This document shows, in pieces, positions 42,984 to 51,869 of a stretch of 64,000 nt of DNA. Numbering within the stretch: position 1 is the stretch's first letter; every line of letters starts with the position of its first letter. The notes under the pieces were generated by a model. That model worked only from the letters and a program-made list of their open reading frames with translations. It had not been told where the DNA came from and did no database searches. This DNA comes from Wenzhouxiangella sediminis (GTDB taxonomy: Bacteria > Pseudomonadota > Gammaproteobacteria > Xanthomonadales > Wenzhouxiangellaceae), in the NCBI RefSeq assembly GCF_003410055.1, contig NZ_QUZK01000042.1, positions 1 through 64,000 of the forward strand, written 5' to 3'. Position numbers and translations under genes: made by a program.

Positions 42984-44669
42984 ATGAATCGGATTGCCGC
43001 AGGCATTCTTGCCGTTGCTTTCATTGCTGTACCGTGCCTGGCTCAGGCCAGCGAGGGCTTCGCCGACCGGGCGCGCGAGATGCTCGAGTCGATCTATACC
43101 GACCGGACGCCCGGTGCGGTGGCGGTCGTCAGCAGAGACGGAGAGGTCGTGTTCAACGAGGCTTTCGGAATGGCCAGCCTGGAGCTGGGTGTGCCGATGG
43201 ACACGGATCACATCCTGCGCCTGGCATCGGTGACGAAACAGTACACGGCTGCCGCGATCCTGGCTCTGGTGCAGGACGGCAAGCTTGCCCTCGACGACCC
43301 CCTGTCGAAGTTCCTGCCGGACTTTCCAGTCGGCGACGTGACCGTTCACCAGTTGCTCAACCACACCTCGGGCATCAAGAGCTACACCAGCATCGAAGGC
43401 TACATGACCGACGAGCGGATTCGCCGTGACCTCAGCACCGAGGAGTTGGTCGCGGTGTTTGCCGATGAGCCCGTCGATTTTGCGCCCGGCGAGAGCTGGT
43501 CCTACAACAACTCCGGCTATGTGCTGCTCGGGGCCATCATCGAGCAGGTCACGGACAAGCCCTGGAACGAGTTCATTCGCGAACGACTGCTGGCCCCGCT
43601 GGGCATCGATTCGACCGATGCCTACGCCGACACGACCGTGCTTCCGGGGCGCGTGCCCGGCTACGCGGGGACGGCGGAGGAGCCCGAAAACGCCGGCTTC
43701 CTGTCGATGACGCAGCCGCACGCAGCCGGGTCGTTGATGTCGACCGCCATCGACGTCGATCGCTGGCAGCGTGCCCTGCACGGCGGTGAAGTGCTGGATG
43801 AGGAACTCTACGAGCGCATGATCAGCGCCGATGAGGTGGCCGCCGACGTGCGCAACGGCCAGAGCTACGGCTACGGCCTGATGATGGCCGACTGGATGGG
43901 GCATCCGGTAATCCACCACGGCGGCGGTATCAACGGCTTCACGACCTTTGCTTTCTGGTTGCCCGAGGAGGAACTCTCGATCGTCCTTCTGACCAATCGC
44001 GCCGGTCCGGGTTGGTCGACGCAGGATGTCACGCTGCGCCTGGCCGGCCTGGCCATGGACAAGGCCTATCCGGGCGAGCTGCCCGAGCTGGATCTGTCGG
44101 AGAAAGCGCTCCGGGAATTCCAGGGCACCTACCGAATCGACGACGAGACGGTTCGCACGCTGCGCGTGGACGACGGCAAGCTGATCAGCCGGCGGCAGGG
44201 CGGCGGCGAGTTTCGGGTGATTCCGGTCGAGGGTGACCGGCTCGTGTTCGACCAGTCGCTGAGCTGGTTCTCCGTCGAGCGCGACGAGGACGGCTCGATT
44301 GCGGCCGTGGCCCTGCACCAGGGCTGGGGCGGCGAACCCGAGCGTGCCGTGCGCGAAAGCGACGAGGTCTGGGAGCGTGAAACCTCCGAGGTCTCAGAGG
44401 AACACCTCCAGCGCCTGACCGGGCGCTACGAGCTGATGCCCAACTTCATCCTCGCGGTGCGCGTGGTCGACGGCGGCATGGAAATCCAGGCCACCGGCCA
44501 ACCGGCCGTGTCGATGGAAGCCGAGTCGCCGGTCAAGTTCTTCAACGACGAGATCGGCGCCGACATCGTCTTCGACCTGCCCGAGTCCGGCCACGCGACC
44601 GGCCTGACGCTATACCAGGGTGGCCAGGAGCTGCCCGCACCGAGAATCGGGGAAGAAGAGGGCGACTGA
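42984..44669 (+). CDS. Secreted serine hydrolase, class C beta-lactamase family
   Basis: The 561-residue protein has a signal peptide (1-22), a class C beta-lactamase/DD-peptidase fold with S82-V-T-K85 (SxxK), Y174-N-N176 (YxN type) and HHGGG near residue 314 (HxG type), then a C-terminal beta domain (about 375-555) of DUF3471 type. It could be an esterase, peptidase or peptidoglycan enzyme; beta-lactam resistance is not implied. A second secreted hydrolase gene follows 103 bp downstream, after a strong hairpin. Confidence 0.9.
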   Translation: MNRIAAGILAVAFIAVPCLAQASEGFADRAREMLESIYTDRTPGAVAVVSRDGEVVFNEAFGMASLELGVPMDTDHILRLASVTKQYTAAAILALVQDGKLALDDPLSKFLPDFPVGDVTVHQLLNHTSGIKSYTSIEGYMTDERIRRDLSTEELVAVFADEPVDFAPGESWSYNNSGYVLLGAIIEQVTDKPWNEFIRERLLAPLGIDSTDAYADTTVLPGRVPGYAGTAEEPENAGFLSMTQPHAAGSLMSTAIDVDRWQRALHGGEVLDEELYERMISADEVAADVRNGQSYGYGLMMADWMGHPVIHHGGGINGFTTFAFWLPEEELSIVLLTNRAGPGWSTQDVTLRLAGLAMDKAYPGELPELDLSEKALREFQGTYRIDDETVRTLRVDDGKLISRRQGGGEFRVIPVEGDRLVFDQSLSWFSVERDEDGSIAAVALHQGWGGEPERAVRESDEVWERETSEVSEEHLQRLTGRYELMPNFILAVRVVDGGMEIQATGQPAVSMEAESPVKFFNDEIGADIVFDLPESGHATGLTLYQGGQELPAPRIGEEEGD

Positions 44670-44718
44670 TTCCCGCTGTGCGGGACGTTGGGATGATTCC
44701 TCGATCGGTTGCCAGGCA

Positions 44719-44750
44719 GGCCCGGGTCGCCGGAAAATGCGACCCGGGCC
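44719..44750 (+). terminator. Strong hairpin between the two hydrolase genes
   Basis: Perfect 12-bp arms (GGCCCGGGTCGC / its complement) around an 8-base loop lie 49 bp after the serine hydrolase stop and 22 bp before the next start. There is only a weak T-rich stretch after it, so it may terminate, attenuate or stabilise the upstream message. Confidence 0.55.
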
Positions 44751-44772
44751 GTTACTTTCCGACAGGTGGATC

Positions 44773-45648
44773 ATGAACCGCACCGTTTGCACCGTCGCGC
44801 TGATCTCGCTCGCCTTTTGCTGCCTGGCGCTGGCTGGCCCGTCGACGGATGGGGAGTCCACGCCGCTCGCTCGCCTTTTCGGCATGGGCCCGGCCGAGAA
44901 CTTCACCATTCGCTCCGAGACCCTCGAGCGTGATTTCCATGTCTACATTCGGCTGCCTCGGGAATACGCCGAATCGGAATGCGACTGGCCGGTGGTCTAT
45001 ATGCTCGACGGGGGCATCCTGTTTCCGATGCTGGCGCCGCTGCATCTGATGATGGAAATCGACGATTTGGCGCCTCCCGCGGTACTGGTCGGCATTTCCT
45101 ACGGCGGCCTCGGCTATGCCAATGGCAACATGCGCTCCACCGACTACACGGCTCCGGCGCCCGAGCCGGACTACTACGGCGGGGCCGACGCCTACCAGCG
45201 TTTCCTTTCCGAGGAACTGATCCCGAAGATCAACCGCGACTACCGCGTAGACCACGATCGTAGCCTGGTGCTCGGCCAGTCCCTCGGTGGGCAATTCACC
45301 CTGTACACCGCCCTGACGCGGCCCGACCTGTTCGGTGCCTACCTGTCGATCAATCCGGCACTGCATCGCAATGTCGAGTTCTTCATCGAACTGGAGCCTG
45401 CCGCTCGACAGGATCCGACGCCGCTGTTGATCACCCGAGCGAGCGAGGACAGGGAACCGTTCCGCAACGCCCTGGATCAGTGGCTGGAGCATTGGCGGGG
45501 GCGGGAAGCCGGTTCGCTTGCATTGTCGGTGCAGGGCCTGGAGGACGAGCATCACGCGTCGTCGGCGCCGGCCGCCTATCGCCAAGCGATGGCGTGGTGG
45601 GCCGCGGCCGGCGGGGACACTTGCAGCGGCTCGCTGGGTTCGGACTAG
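44773..45648 (+). CDS. Secreted alpha/beta-hydrolase (esterase D-like)
   Basis: The 291-residue protein has a signal peptide (1-22) and an esterase-D/enterochelin-esterase-like fold: oxyanion region VVYMLDGG, the nucleophile elbow GQSLGGQ, a probable catalytic acid in LITRASEDREP, and His in the DEHHAS segment. The substrate is unknown. The start at 44773 is backed by AGGTGGA upstream. It is convergent with the lipoprotein gene, with a hairpin between. Confidence 0.9.
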   Translation: MNRTVCTVALISLAFCCLALAGPSTDGESTPLARLFGMGPAENFTIRSETLERDFHVYIRLPREYAESECDWPVVYMLDGGILFPMLAPLHLMMEIDDLAPPAVLVGISYGGLGYANGNMRSTDYTAPAPEPDYYGGADAYQRFLSEELIPKINRDYRVDHDRSLVLGQSLGGQFTLYTALTRPDLFGAYLSINPALHRNVEFFIELEPAARQDPTPLLITRASEDREPFRNALDQWLEHWRGREAGSLALSVQGLEDEHHASSAPAAYRQAMAWWAAAGGDTCSGSLGSD

Positions 45649-45649
45649 G

Positions 45650-45690
45650 GGGCCATGCGGCTCAGCGTTGCCTGATTGGCCGCACGGCCC
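45650..45690. terminator. Bidirectional terminator-like hairpin
   Basis: Twelve-bp arms, 11 of 12 paired (GGGCCATGCGGC with GCCGCACGGCCC), around a 17-base loop fill the 43-bp gap between convergent genes. No T-run follows on the plus strand. Confidence 0.55.
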
Positions 45691-45691
45691 A

Positions 45692-47344
45692 CTAGATGGT
45701 GCCGTCGTCGTCCTGATCTTCCGGCGCGGGCCTTTCGATGCGGCCGGGCGCGAAATCCTCGATCCAGGATTGACCACGGTCTTCGGAAACCATCAGGCGG
45801 CCATCGTCGCAGCGAGCAAAGACGCGCTCCGCCGTCGAAATCTGGGGGAGCATGCGTGAGCACTGTTCCTCGATTTCGACACCCCACTCGAGGATGTTCC
45901 CGTCCGGGCCCGAGACTCTCAGGCGCGGGTTGTCCTCGTACTTCCAGCGCTTCAGGAAGTCGTTGTATTCGCCCTTGTGGCTGAACGCCATGGTCTTGCC
46001 GTCGGGCAGAACGAGCACCATGGCGCCCTTGTCGAAACGATCCGATTCTCTTGGCCAGTCGTCGGGAGCTTCTTTCCAGCTCGCGCCGACGTCGTGACTG
46101 TAGAGTTGGTCGCCAACGCCCGACCAGGCGCTGCCGGGAAGGGCGAGCGTCACCCCATCGGGTTGCGTTACCAGGAAGAAGATGTGCCGGTCTTCCTGGT
46201 CCTCGAGAATGCCGCCGGAGTCATCGAGTACCAGCCTGCGGCCGTCGGCGAACGTAACGAGGCGGTCGTCCGCAAGCTTCCGGGCATGCACCTCTCCGCG
46301 CCCGGTGAAGAAGATTCCCTGTTCGTAGTGAAAGTCCAGGACGGGTTCCCACTGACGGCTTTCCGCCTCGACGTGGAAGAGCGTGGTCGTGTCGCCGGCC
46401 TGAGCGATGGCGTAGAGCGACCCGTTCTCCATGGTGCCGATCCATTCGATGGCAGCCTGGTTGCCGGGGCCGGGCGCTGCGGACCATTCTCCGTCGAGGA
46501 AATCGGCCTGCAAGACCAGGCCGCGTTCTCCGGCGGCGATGTAACCGTGTCCGGTGTCCACAAGGGTTGACAGCTGCTGGGTGAAGCCGGTGTCTATGCG
46601 GCGCCAGTCCGACAATCCCTCCCGCACGAGGATGGAGCCCATCGGACCGGTCATGGCGACGCGACCGTCATCGAGCCAGTGGTGCGAGGTGCCGACCGCG
46701 AACTCCTCGATTCGCTCGGCGAGCTCGGCCCTCTGCCCCGAATTGCTGTCGAACTCCCAGCCGTGAACGCCCTCGTCCAGATCTCCAATGAGTTCCGGCG
46801 TGGCGGTCTCGACGAAGCCGAGCAGGTCTTCCTGCTCGTCGAGGCGCGCGAAGACGTGGGCGGTACGTGATTCGCCATCGGCCTCGAACTCGCCCAGGGG
46901 CTGGAACACCACGGTGCCCAGGCTGGTCAGGTGATTGGCCTCGATCCGGAAGGTTCCGAGGCTTCTGGGAATCGGGCCGTGCATCCACACGCTGACGTCG
47001 CCCAAGACCGCTGAACTGTACATGTTGTACATGCGGTAGTGGCCGGGCGGAAGGGCGCCGACGAATACTCGGCTGCCGAGCAGGCCGGTGCCGGCCGGTT
47101 CGAGGCGAAACCTGTTTTCCGTGTTGTCCAGGTCGACGACGTGGGCGGCCGTCCATGTATCGAGGGTCGGGCTCAGGCGCTCTGCGTTGTTCGTGACCTG
47201 CACGGCGACGACGCCATAGTCCTGCGGCAGTGCAGCGAGATCGTCAGGGCGAGTGTCGATGAACGGATCGGTCACGCAGGCCGTCAGAAGCGACAGCAGG
47301 CAAGCAAGCCAGGCTGCGCGGAGCAGGGCAGTCTTGAAATTCAT
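45692..47344 (-). CDS. Hypothetical lipoprotein with BNR/sialidase-like repeats
   Basis: The 550-residue product has a lipoprotein signal (LLTAC, C23) and a large beta-rich body. Several segments look like BNR/Asp-box blades (SHDVGASWKE; SEDRGQSWIED), as in beta-propellers. The N-terminal third is a separate beta domain. It should be an envelope lipoprotein; function unknown. The start MNFKTALLRA at 47344 gives the signal peptide. Confidence 0.8.
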   Translation of the reverse strand: MNFKTALLRAAWLACLLSLLTACVTDPFIDTRPDDLAALPQDYGVVAVQVTNNAERLSPTLDTWTAAHVVDLDNTENRFRLEPAGTGLLGSRVFVGALPPGHYRMYNMYSSAVLGDVSVWMHGPIPRSLGTFRIEANHLTSLGTVVFQPLGEFEADGESRTAHVFARLDEQEDLLGFVETATPELIGDLDEGVHGWEFDSNSGQRAELAERIEEFAVGTSHHWLDDGRVAMTGPMGSILVREGLSDWRRIDTGFTQQLSTLVDTGHGYIAAGERGLVLQADFLDGEWSAAPGPGNQAAIEWIGTMENGSLYAIAQAGDTTTLFHVEAESRQWEPVLDFHYEQGIFFTGRGEVHARKLADDRLVTFADGRRLVLDDSGGILEDQEDRHIFFLVTQPDGVTLALPGSAWSGVGDQLYSHDVGASWKEAPDDWPRESDRFDKGAMVLVLPDGKTMAFSHKGEYNDFLKRWKYEDNPRLRVSGPDGNILEWGVEIEEQCSRMLPQISTAERVFARCDDGRLMVSEDRGQSWIEDFAPGRIERPAPEDQDDDGTI

Positions 47345-47415
47345 TGGTAGCCTTGTCGGTAATGATGTCCCCGGGAGCATTGTTGTTCAGCGCGACCGTG
47401 GTTTGCAACACAGGT

Positions 47416-48714
47416 TCATGCGTCTCGTCGGCGACTTCTGAGCAAGAGGGAAGCAAGGGAAACGCCGACCAGGCCGATGATCGATCCCGGAACCGCCCCC
47501 AGTGCCAGCGCGCTCATCAGTCCCGCCAGCAGGGCAGCGCCCCCGGCCAGGACGGCGGGAGCTGAATCGGTGTGCGGGACACTCGCCCGCCTTCGTGTTT
47601 CTATCCAGGCCACGACGGCCAGTACCGGCACGACCATCAGCAGGCAGAGGCCGAGCCACCACAGGCGGCCGCTCCAGAAGCCCGGATCGCCGGGTGTGCC
47701 CGCGTCGATGGGTGCGCCGATGATCTCGCCCAGCCAGGCGGCTGGCAGTTCGGCCAGCTTGTGCCACAGATACAGCGGCATGCCGAAGGCGCCTAGGAAG
47801 GCGACGATTCCGGCCAGGCGTTCGCGGTCGAGCAGCCATCTCGCCGGGCGTTCGCACAGCAGCACGAGCCCGACCTGCAGCCACATCACGCCGATCAGGG
47901 CCAGGGTCGGCGGCAACATGTTGCTGTTGCCCTCGAGGTCCTGGCCGATCATGCCGACGGGATAACCGCTCAGCATCGAGCCCAGCAGCCAGCCGGCACC
48001 CAGCATGAACAGCAGCAGGCCGGTGATTGCGCCCCGGAAGCGCCCGCGTTGCCAGGCGATGCCGAGCTGCTGCGGCAGCAACCAGACGACGAAGGCGTTG
48101 AGCCAGCCGATGCCGCCTTCCGAGCCGGTTACCCTTGCGCCCAGGGCGAGCCACTGCGTGGGCCAGAGTGCGCCCGCGCGGAAGATATCGACCAGGGCGG
48201 CCAGCACGATCAGGCCGAGCACGGCGCCCAGCCCGAACCGGCGGTCGGCCTCGACGCTCAGCGGCAGCAGGGCCTGGACGGACAGCAGCATGACCAGGAA
48301 CCACAGGTGGATGGTCAGTGAGCCTTCGAAGGTGCCCAGAAACCTTCCGCCGGTGAACTGGGCGATGCCGACCAGCAAGGTCAGCGCCGCCATGTAGGTC
48401 ACCGTGGGCCGTGCCAGTCGAAGCGCCCGTCCGCCCCACCATCGGAGTTGGGAGTGGCCCTGGTGTGCCCGGCGGGCGACGCCGCGGGTGCTGACCGCGG
48501 CGGAAACGAAGACGAACAGGGGAACGACCTGGACAGCCCAGGTCAGGAAGGCTGCCGGAATCCAGACGTCGAGCAGGTGGTCGGTGGCCGCCAGGCGCCC
48601 GGCCTCCAGCCGGGGCAGGGTGGCGAACCAATGGCCGAAGACCACGACCAACAGCGCCAGCGCGCGCAGGGCATCGGGATAGAGATCGCGTTGGTCGTGC
48701 TGCGGATGGCGCAA
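47416..48714 (-). CDS. Acyltransferase family 3 integral membrane protein
   Basis: The 432-residue protein has about 10-11 TM helices. The N-terminus (DALRALALLVVVFGHW) holds the conserved R and H of the family, and LWFLVMLL and YLWHKLAELP are further landmarks. Such enzymes add acyl groups to sugars or lipids of the envelope; the acceptor cannot be told. It is followed by the BNR lipoprotein gene 71 bp away on the same strand. Confidence 0.88.
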   Translation of the reverse strand: MRHPQHDQRDLYPDALRALALLVVVFGHWFATLPRLEAGRLAATDHLLDVWIPAAFLTWAVQVVPLFVFVSAAVSTRGVARRAHQGHSQLRWWGGRALRLARPTVTYMAALTLLVGIAQFTGGRFLGTFEGSLTIHLWFLVMLLSVQALLPLSVEADRRFGLGAVLGLIVLAALVDIFRAGALWPTQWLALGARVTGSEGGIGWLNAFVVWLLPQQLGIAWQRGRFRGAITGLLLFMLGAGWLLGSMLSGYPVGMIGQDLEGNSNMLPPTLALIGVMWLQVGLVLLCERPARWLLDRERLAGIVAFLGAFGMPLYLWHKLAELPAAWLGEIIGAPIDAGTPGDPGFWSGRLWWLGLCLLMVVPVLAVVAWIETRRRASVPHTDSAPAVLAGGAALLAGLMSALALGAVPGSIIGLVGVSLASLLLRSRRRDA

Positions 48715-48846
48715 AGCGTGCTCCGGGTCAACCTGTCGACGAGTATACGGGCCGGCCTGCGATACCGGAAACGCTTGCCATCGTGGCGAGAAGTCGCTAG
48801 AAATGAGCCTGAAACAGTGGATGGCTCACAGGTGGGGAAACGGGTC

Positions 48847-49317
48847 GTGAATGACGTCTCTTCTCTGGCGGGTCGGGAACACCCGCTGCTCGGGCGGCTG
48901 GAGTTGGCGTTCGATCCCCAGTCGCGCACCCTCGCACGCGGCGGCCGCAGGCGTCATCTCGCGCCGCGCGAATCCGAAGTGCTGGCCGCCCTTCTCCGGG
49001 CCGAGGCGGGCCGGGTCATTGCAAGAAACGACTTGCTCGATGCCGTCTGGGGGCCGGGCGACGTCTGCGAAGACGCCCTGACCGTGATCATCTCGAGATT
49101 GCGTCGTCACTTCCAGCGTCTGGGAATCGACGAACCCGTGATCGAGACCGTGCCGCGACGCGGCTATCGCATGGGGGAGTGTGAAAATGCTGCCGGCGGC
49201 TGGCGCGAGGCGCGCCGCGACGGACGACTGGGGCGCACGCTCGGTCTCGCGTCGCTCGTGTTGTCGGCCCTGGCGGTGAGCGTGTCCTGCCTTGCGCTGC
49301 TGGTGGCGATGGGCTGA
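48847..49317 (+). CDS. Short ToxR/CadC-like regulator: OmpR-type winged helix with one C-terminal TM
   Basis: The 156-residue protein has an OmpR/PhoB winged helix (LAPRESEVLAALLRAEAGRV; VWGPGDVCEDALTVIISRL; VPRRGYRM) and then one TM helix (about 130-154). It ends at the membrane, with no periplasmic sensor domain, so it may need a partner. The start is uncertain: GTG 48847 is chosen because GGTGGGG precedes it; upstream GTG or ATG codons in frame would add residues of no family likeness. It is divergent from the acyltransferase gene. Confidence 0.85.
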   Translation: MNDVSSLAGREHPLLGRLELAFDPQSRTLARGGRRRHLAPRESEVLAALLRAEAGRVIARNDLLDAVWGPGDVCEDALTVIISRLRRHFQRLGIDEPVIETVPRRGYRMGECENAAGGWREARRDGRLGRTLGLASLVLSALAVSVSCLALLVAMG

Positions 49318-49336
49318 CCGGCCCCGGGCCCCCTGC

Positions 49337-49374
49337 AAAAAAAGCCCGCCGACCCCCAAAAGGGGCCGACGGGC
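49337..49374 (-). terminator. Rho-independent terminator of the EF-hand gene
   Basis: On the minus strand a 13-bp near-perfect stem (GCCCGTCGGCCCC arm) with a TTTT loop is followed by seven T. It lies 55 bp past the EF-hand stop. The stem also lies 27 bp past the plus-strand regulator's stop and may serve it too. Confidence 0.85.
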
Positions 49375-49428
49375 AAACCGGCTTGGGACGAATCGATTTA
49401 CGTCAGGGCGCGACGGGTCGTCCTTTTC

Positions 49429-49707
49429 TTATGACTGCGGCCAGTCCGACTCGCCTCCGGACTTGCTGCAGTGCTGCTGAACCGCCGAGCCGTACTCGCT
49501 GCGGCTCAGGCCCTTCTCGCTCTGCTTGTCGATCTGGTCGAACGCATCCGACAGGCAGGGCAAGGCCCGTGCTTCGGTCTTGCTGATGTAGCCGTCGCCG
49601 TCACCGTCGAGTTCCTCGAAACGAGGGTTCTGAGCGATGGCGGCGGAAGCCGCGAACAGCAGGGCGATGGTCAGGGCCGGAATGGTTTGTTTGCTGAGGT
49701 TCATCAT
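49429..49707 (-). CDS. Secreted EF-hand protein
   Basis: The 92-residue product has a signal peptide (about 1-25, ending AAIAQ), one canonical EF-hand loop DGDGDGYISKTE and a second, degenerate one (DKQSEKGLSRSE). It probably binds calcium in the periplasm. Two Cys could form a disulfide. AGGAG lies upstream of the ATG pair. A strong terminator follows. Confidence 0.88.
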   Translation of the reverse strand: MMNLSKQTIPALTIALLFAASAAIAQNPRFEELDGDGDGYISKTEARALPCLSDAFDQIDKQSEKGLSRSEYGSAVQQHCSKSGGESDWPQS

Positions 49708-49853
49708 GGTCGACTCCTTTTTCGGGTTGTCTCCAGTGGTGAGCCTTTCCGGGCTCGCCCTGAATAAAGCAGATCCCGTGCCAGGAGTATCGAATGCCTT
49801 GAAAATCAGAGATTTGGCGTCTGTCGGCCTTTCCGCTCCCCCCCCCCGGGGGT

Positions 49854-49869
49854 GTCGCCTGCAGGCGAC
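49854..49869. repeat. Perfect 16-bp palindrome
   Basis: GTCGCCTGCAGGCGAC lies in the 267-bp gap between the EF-hand gene start and the glrR end. A related GGCGACAG-containing dyad sits 50 bp away (49918-49937). Together they look like an REP-type palindromic cluster or a terminator region for glrR. Confidence 0.5.
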
Positions 49870-49917
49870 GCTTTGGGGTCGAGAAGGCGCGAGAGCCCGC
49901 GAAACCAGGGCTTCGGG

Positions 49918-49937
49918 CTGTTGCCGTCAGGCGACAG
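49918..49937. repeat. Second palindrome of the cluster after glrR
   Basis: CTGTTGCC and GGCGACAG arms (7 of 8 paired) around a 4-base loop, sharing the CAGGCGAC core with the palindrome at 49854. It lies 38 bp beyond the glrR stop on the minus strand, where a terminator is expected. Confidence 0.45.
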
Positions 49938-49974
49938 GCCGCCTCAACTCACTGAAAGTGTGATGAAAACCGGG

Positions 49975-51348
49975 CTAATCCTTGAAGTCGCCCGGCTCGA
50001 GCTGGTGGCGGCCGAGCAGTCGGTAGAACTCGGTTCGGTTGCGTCCCGCCAGGCGTGCCGCCTCGCTGACGTTGCCGCCGGCCATGCGCATGATGCGAAC
50101 GAGATAGTCCCGTTCGAAGGCGTCGCGAGCCTCCGCCAGCGGCTGGACGCCGGTCGGGTCGCGGCGCAGGGCGCGCTGGACCAGGTTGGCCGGCACGGGA
50201 CCCTTGCGGCAGAGCACGCAGGCTTGCTCCACCACATTGGCCAGCTGTCGGACGTTGCCGGGCCAGTCGTGGCCCAGCAGGACGCGCAGGGCGTCGCGAG
50301 AAAACCCCTGGATGCGGTCGGCTTTCAGGCGATCCTTCTGGATGTCGGCCAGGAAATGCTCGGCCAGGGGCACGATGTCTTCCGGCCGGTCGCGCAGGGC
50401 GGGGACATCGAACTGCACGACGTTGAGCCGATAGAAGAGATCCTCACGAAAGTCGCCATCGCGAATGGCGCGCTCCAGGTCGCGGTGCGTGGCCGAAACG
50501 ACGCGCACATCGGTGGCGACTTCCTCGGCCGCCCCGACCGGGCGTACGCGCTTTTCCTGCAGGGCGCGGAGCAGCTTGGCCTGGAAAGCGGCCGGCATGT
50601 CGCCGATTTCGTCGAGCAGCAGGGTGCCGCCGGCGGCCGTTACGAACAGCCCGTCGCGGTCGCTGTCCGCGCCGGTGAAGGCGCCCTTGCGATAGCCGAA
50701 AAGCTCCGACTCGAGCAGCTCGGCGGGAACGGAGGCGCAGTTGATGGCCACGAAGGGGCCGTTGCGGCGCGGGCTGGCATCGTGGATGGCGCGCGCGATG
50801 ACCTCCTTGCCGGTGCCGCTCTCGCCGATCAGCAGGACGCTCGCATCGCTTTCGGCCACCATTTCCAGTTCCGACAACAGCGTTTCCATGGCATGGCTGC
50901 GCGTGACGATGCTTTCGCGCCAGCTTGCGCTGCGGCCGGCTCCGGCGCGGTTGCGGCCGGTGGCTTCGGCGATCGTCTCCAGCAACTCGGCGCTGTCGAA
51001 CGGTTTGGTGAGGAATCCGAACGCGCCTTCACGGGTGGCCGCCACGGCATCGGGAATCGTGCCGTGGGCGGTCAGGATGACAACCGGCAACGCGGGGTCG
51101 CGTTCGCGCAGTTGTCGGAACAGGGCCATGCCGTCCATGCCCTCCATGCGCAGGTCGGTGATCACCGCATCGGGCGCTTGCGCGGCCACGCGTCCCAGGG
51201 CGGCTTCGCCGCTTTCGGCCGTGTCGACGAGATACCCGTTCGACTCCAGCCTCAGGCTGATCAGGCGCAGAAGGCCCGGGTCGTCGTCGACCAGGAGGAT
51301 GCGACAGCCGTTCCGCTCCGCTTCGTCGGCTTCGAGTCGTTCCGTCAT
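49975..51348 (-). CDS. glrR: Sigma-54-dependent response regulator GlrR (QseF/YfhA)
   Basis: The 457-residue NtrC-type activator has a receiver domain with phospho-acceptor D65, an AAA+ domain (GESGTGKE Walker A; GAFTGA loop for sigma-54; DEIGDM Walker B) and a Fis-type HTH ([20 protein letters not shown]). The order glrK-glrG-glrR matches the enterobacterial locus, in which GlrR drives sRNA glmY and rpoE. Such targets cannot be seen here. It starts 1 bp after the glrG stop. Confidence 0.95.
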   Translation of the reverse strand: MTERLEADEAERNGCRILLVDDDPGLLRLISLRLESNGYLVDTAESGEAALGRVAAQAPDAVITDLRMEGMDGMALFRQLRERDPALPVVILTAHGTIPDAVAATREGAFGFLTKPFDSAELLETIAEATGRNRAGAGRSASWRESIVTRSHAMETLLSELEMVAESDASVLLIGESGTGKEVIARAIHDASPRRNGPFVAINCASVPAELLESELFGYRKGAFTGADSDRDGLFVTAAGGTLLLDEIGDMPAAFQAKLLRALQEKRVRPVGAAEEVATDVRVVSATHRDLERAIRDGDFREDLFYRLNVVQFDVPALRDRPEDIVPLAEHFLADIQKDRLKADRIQGFSRDALRVLLGHDWPGNVRQLANVVEQACVLCRKGPVPANLVQRALRRDPTGVQPLAEARDAFERDYLVRIMRMAGGNVSEAARLAGRNRTEFYRLLGRHQLEPGDFKD

Positions 51349-51349
51349 G

Positions 51350-51847
51350 TCATTCTCCTCCGTTGTCCTCGCGCTCGTCGAGCTGGTGGTCGATCTCGCG
51401 CAGGGCCTCGAGCTTGTCGAGAGTCCGGCGGTGAGCCTCGCGCTCGTGCTCCAGGGCCGAGGCTGCGCGGTCGCTTTCGCGTTGCGCGGACACCGCTCGG
51501 CGAATCAGTTCGATCACGACCGACAGGGTTTCGCGCGCTTCCTGGTCGACGTGTACCCCTTGGGGCCGCTCTTCCAGCAGACGCTCGAGGGCCTGCATGC
51601 CGGCCTGTGTGTCTTGCATGGCGGGCGGACCCAGCGTCTGCAGGAGGGCGCGTTCGAGCCGCGCCGGCCAGGTGTCGAGGTTCGCGACGCCCGCATGCCA
51701 GGTCTCCGCGGTATCGGCACTGACGCGCATGACCCGGTCGACGCGATCGATGATGTCGGCGCCCCCGATCTCGTCGGTTTCAGCCTGCAGGCAGCTGGCG
51801 GCGAGGAAGAGCGCAAAGGCGGCAAGGATTCTGGTCAGGCGCAACAT
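51350..51847 (-). CDS. glrG: GlrG/QseG-like periplasmic protein or lipoprotein
   Basis: The 165-residue product has a signal peptide with a lipobox-like AASC (C19) and a long helical, charged C-terminal half. It sits between the kinase and the regulator, where YfhG/QseG, an outer-membrane lipoprotein that modulates the kinase, is found in enterobacteria. Sequence likeness alone is weak; the call rests mainly on position. The start at 51847 has GGAGA upstream. Confidence 0.75.
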   Translation of the reverse strand: MLRLTRILAAFALFLAASCLQAETDEIGGADIIDRVDRVMRVSADTAETWHAGVANLDTWPARLERALLQTLGPPAMQDTQAGMQALERLLEERPQGVHVDQEARETLSVVIELIRRAVSAQRESDRAASALEHEREAHRRTLDKLEALREIDHQLDEREDNGGE

Positions 51848-51869
51848 GAAAAAGGATCTCCGGGGAAGG

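Noticed and set aside
49852-51723. 623-codon open frame antisense to glrR and glrG
   Set aside because: Runs across two real genes in opposite sense; no recognisable domain.
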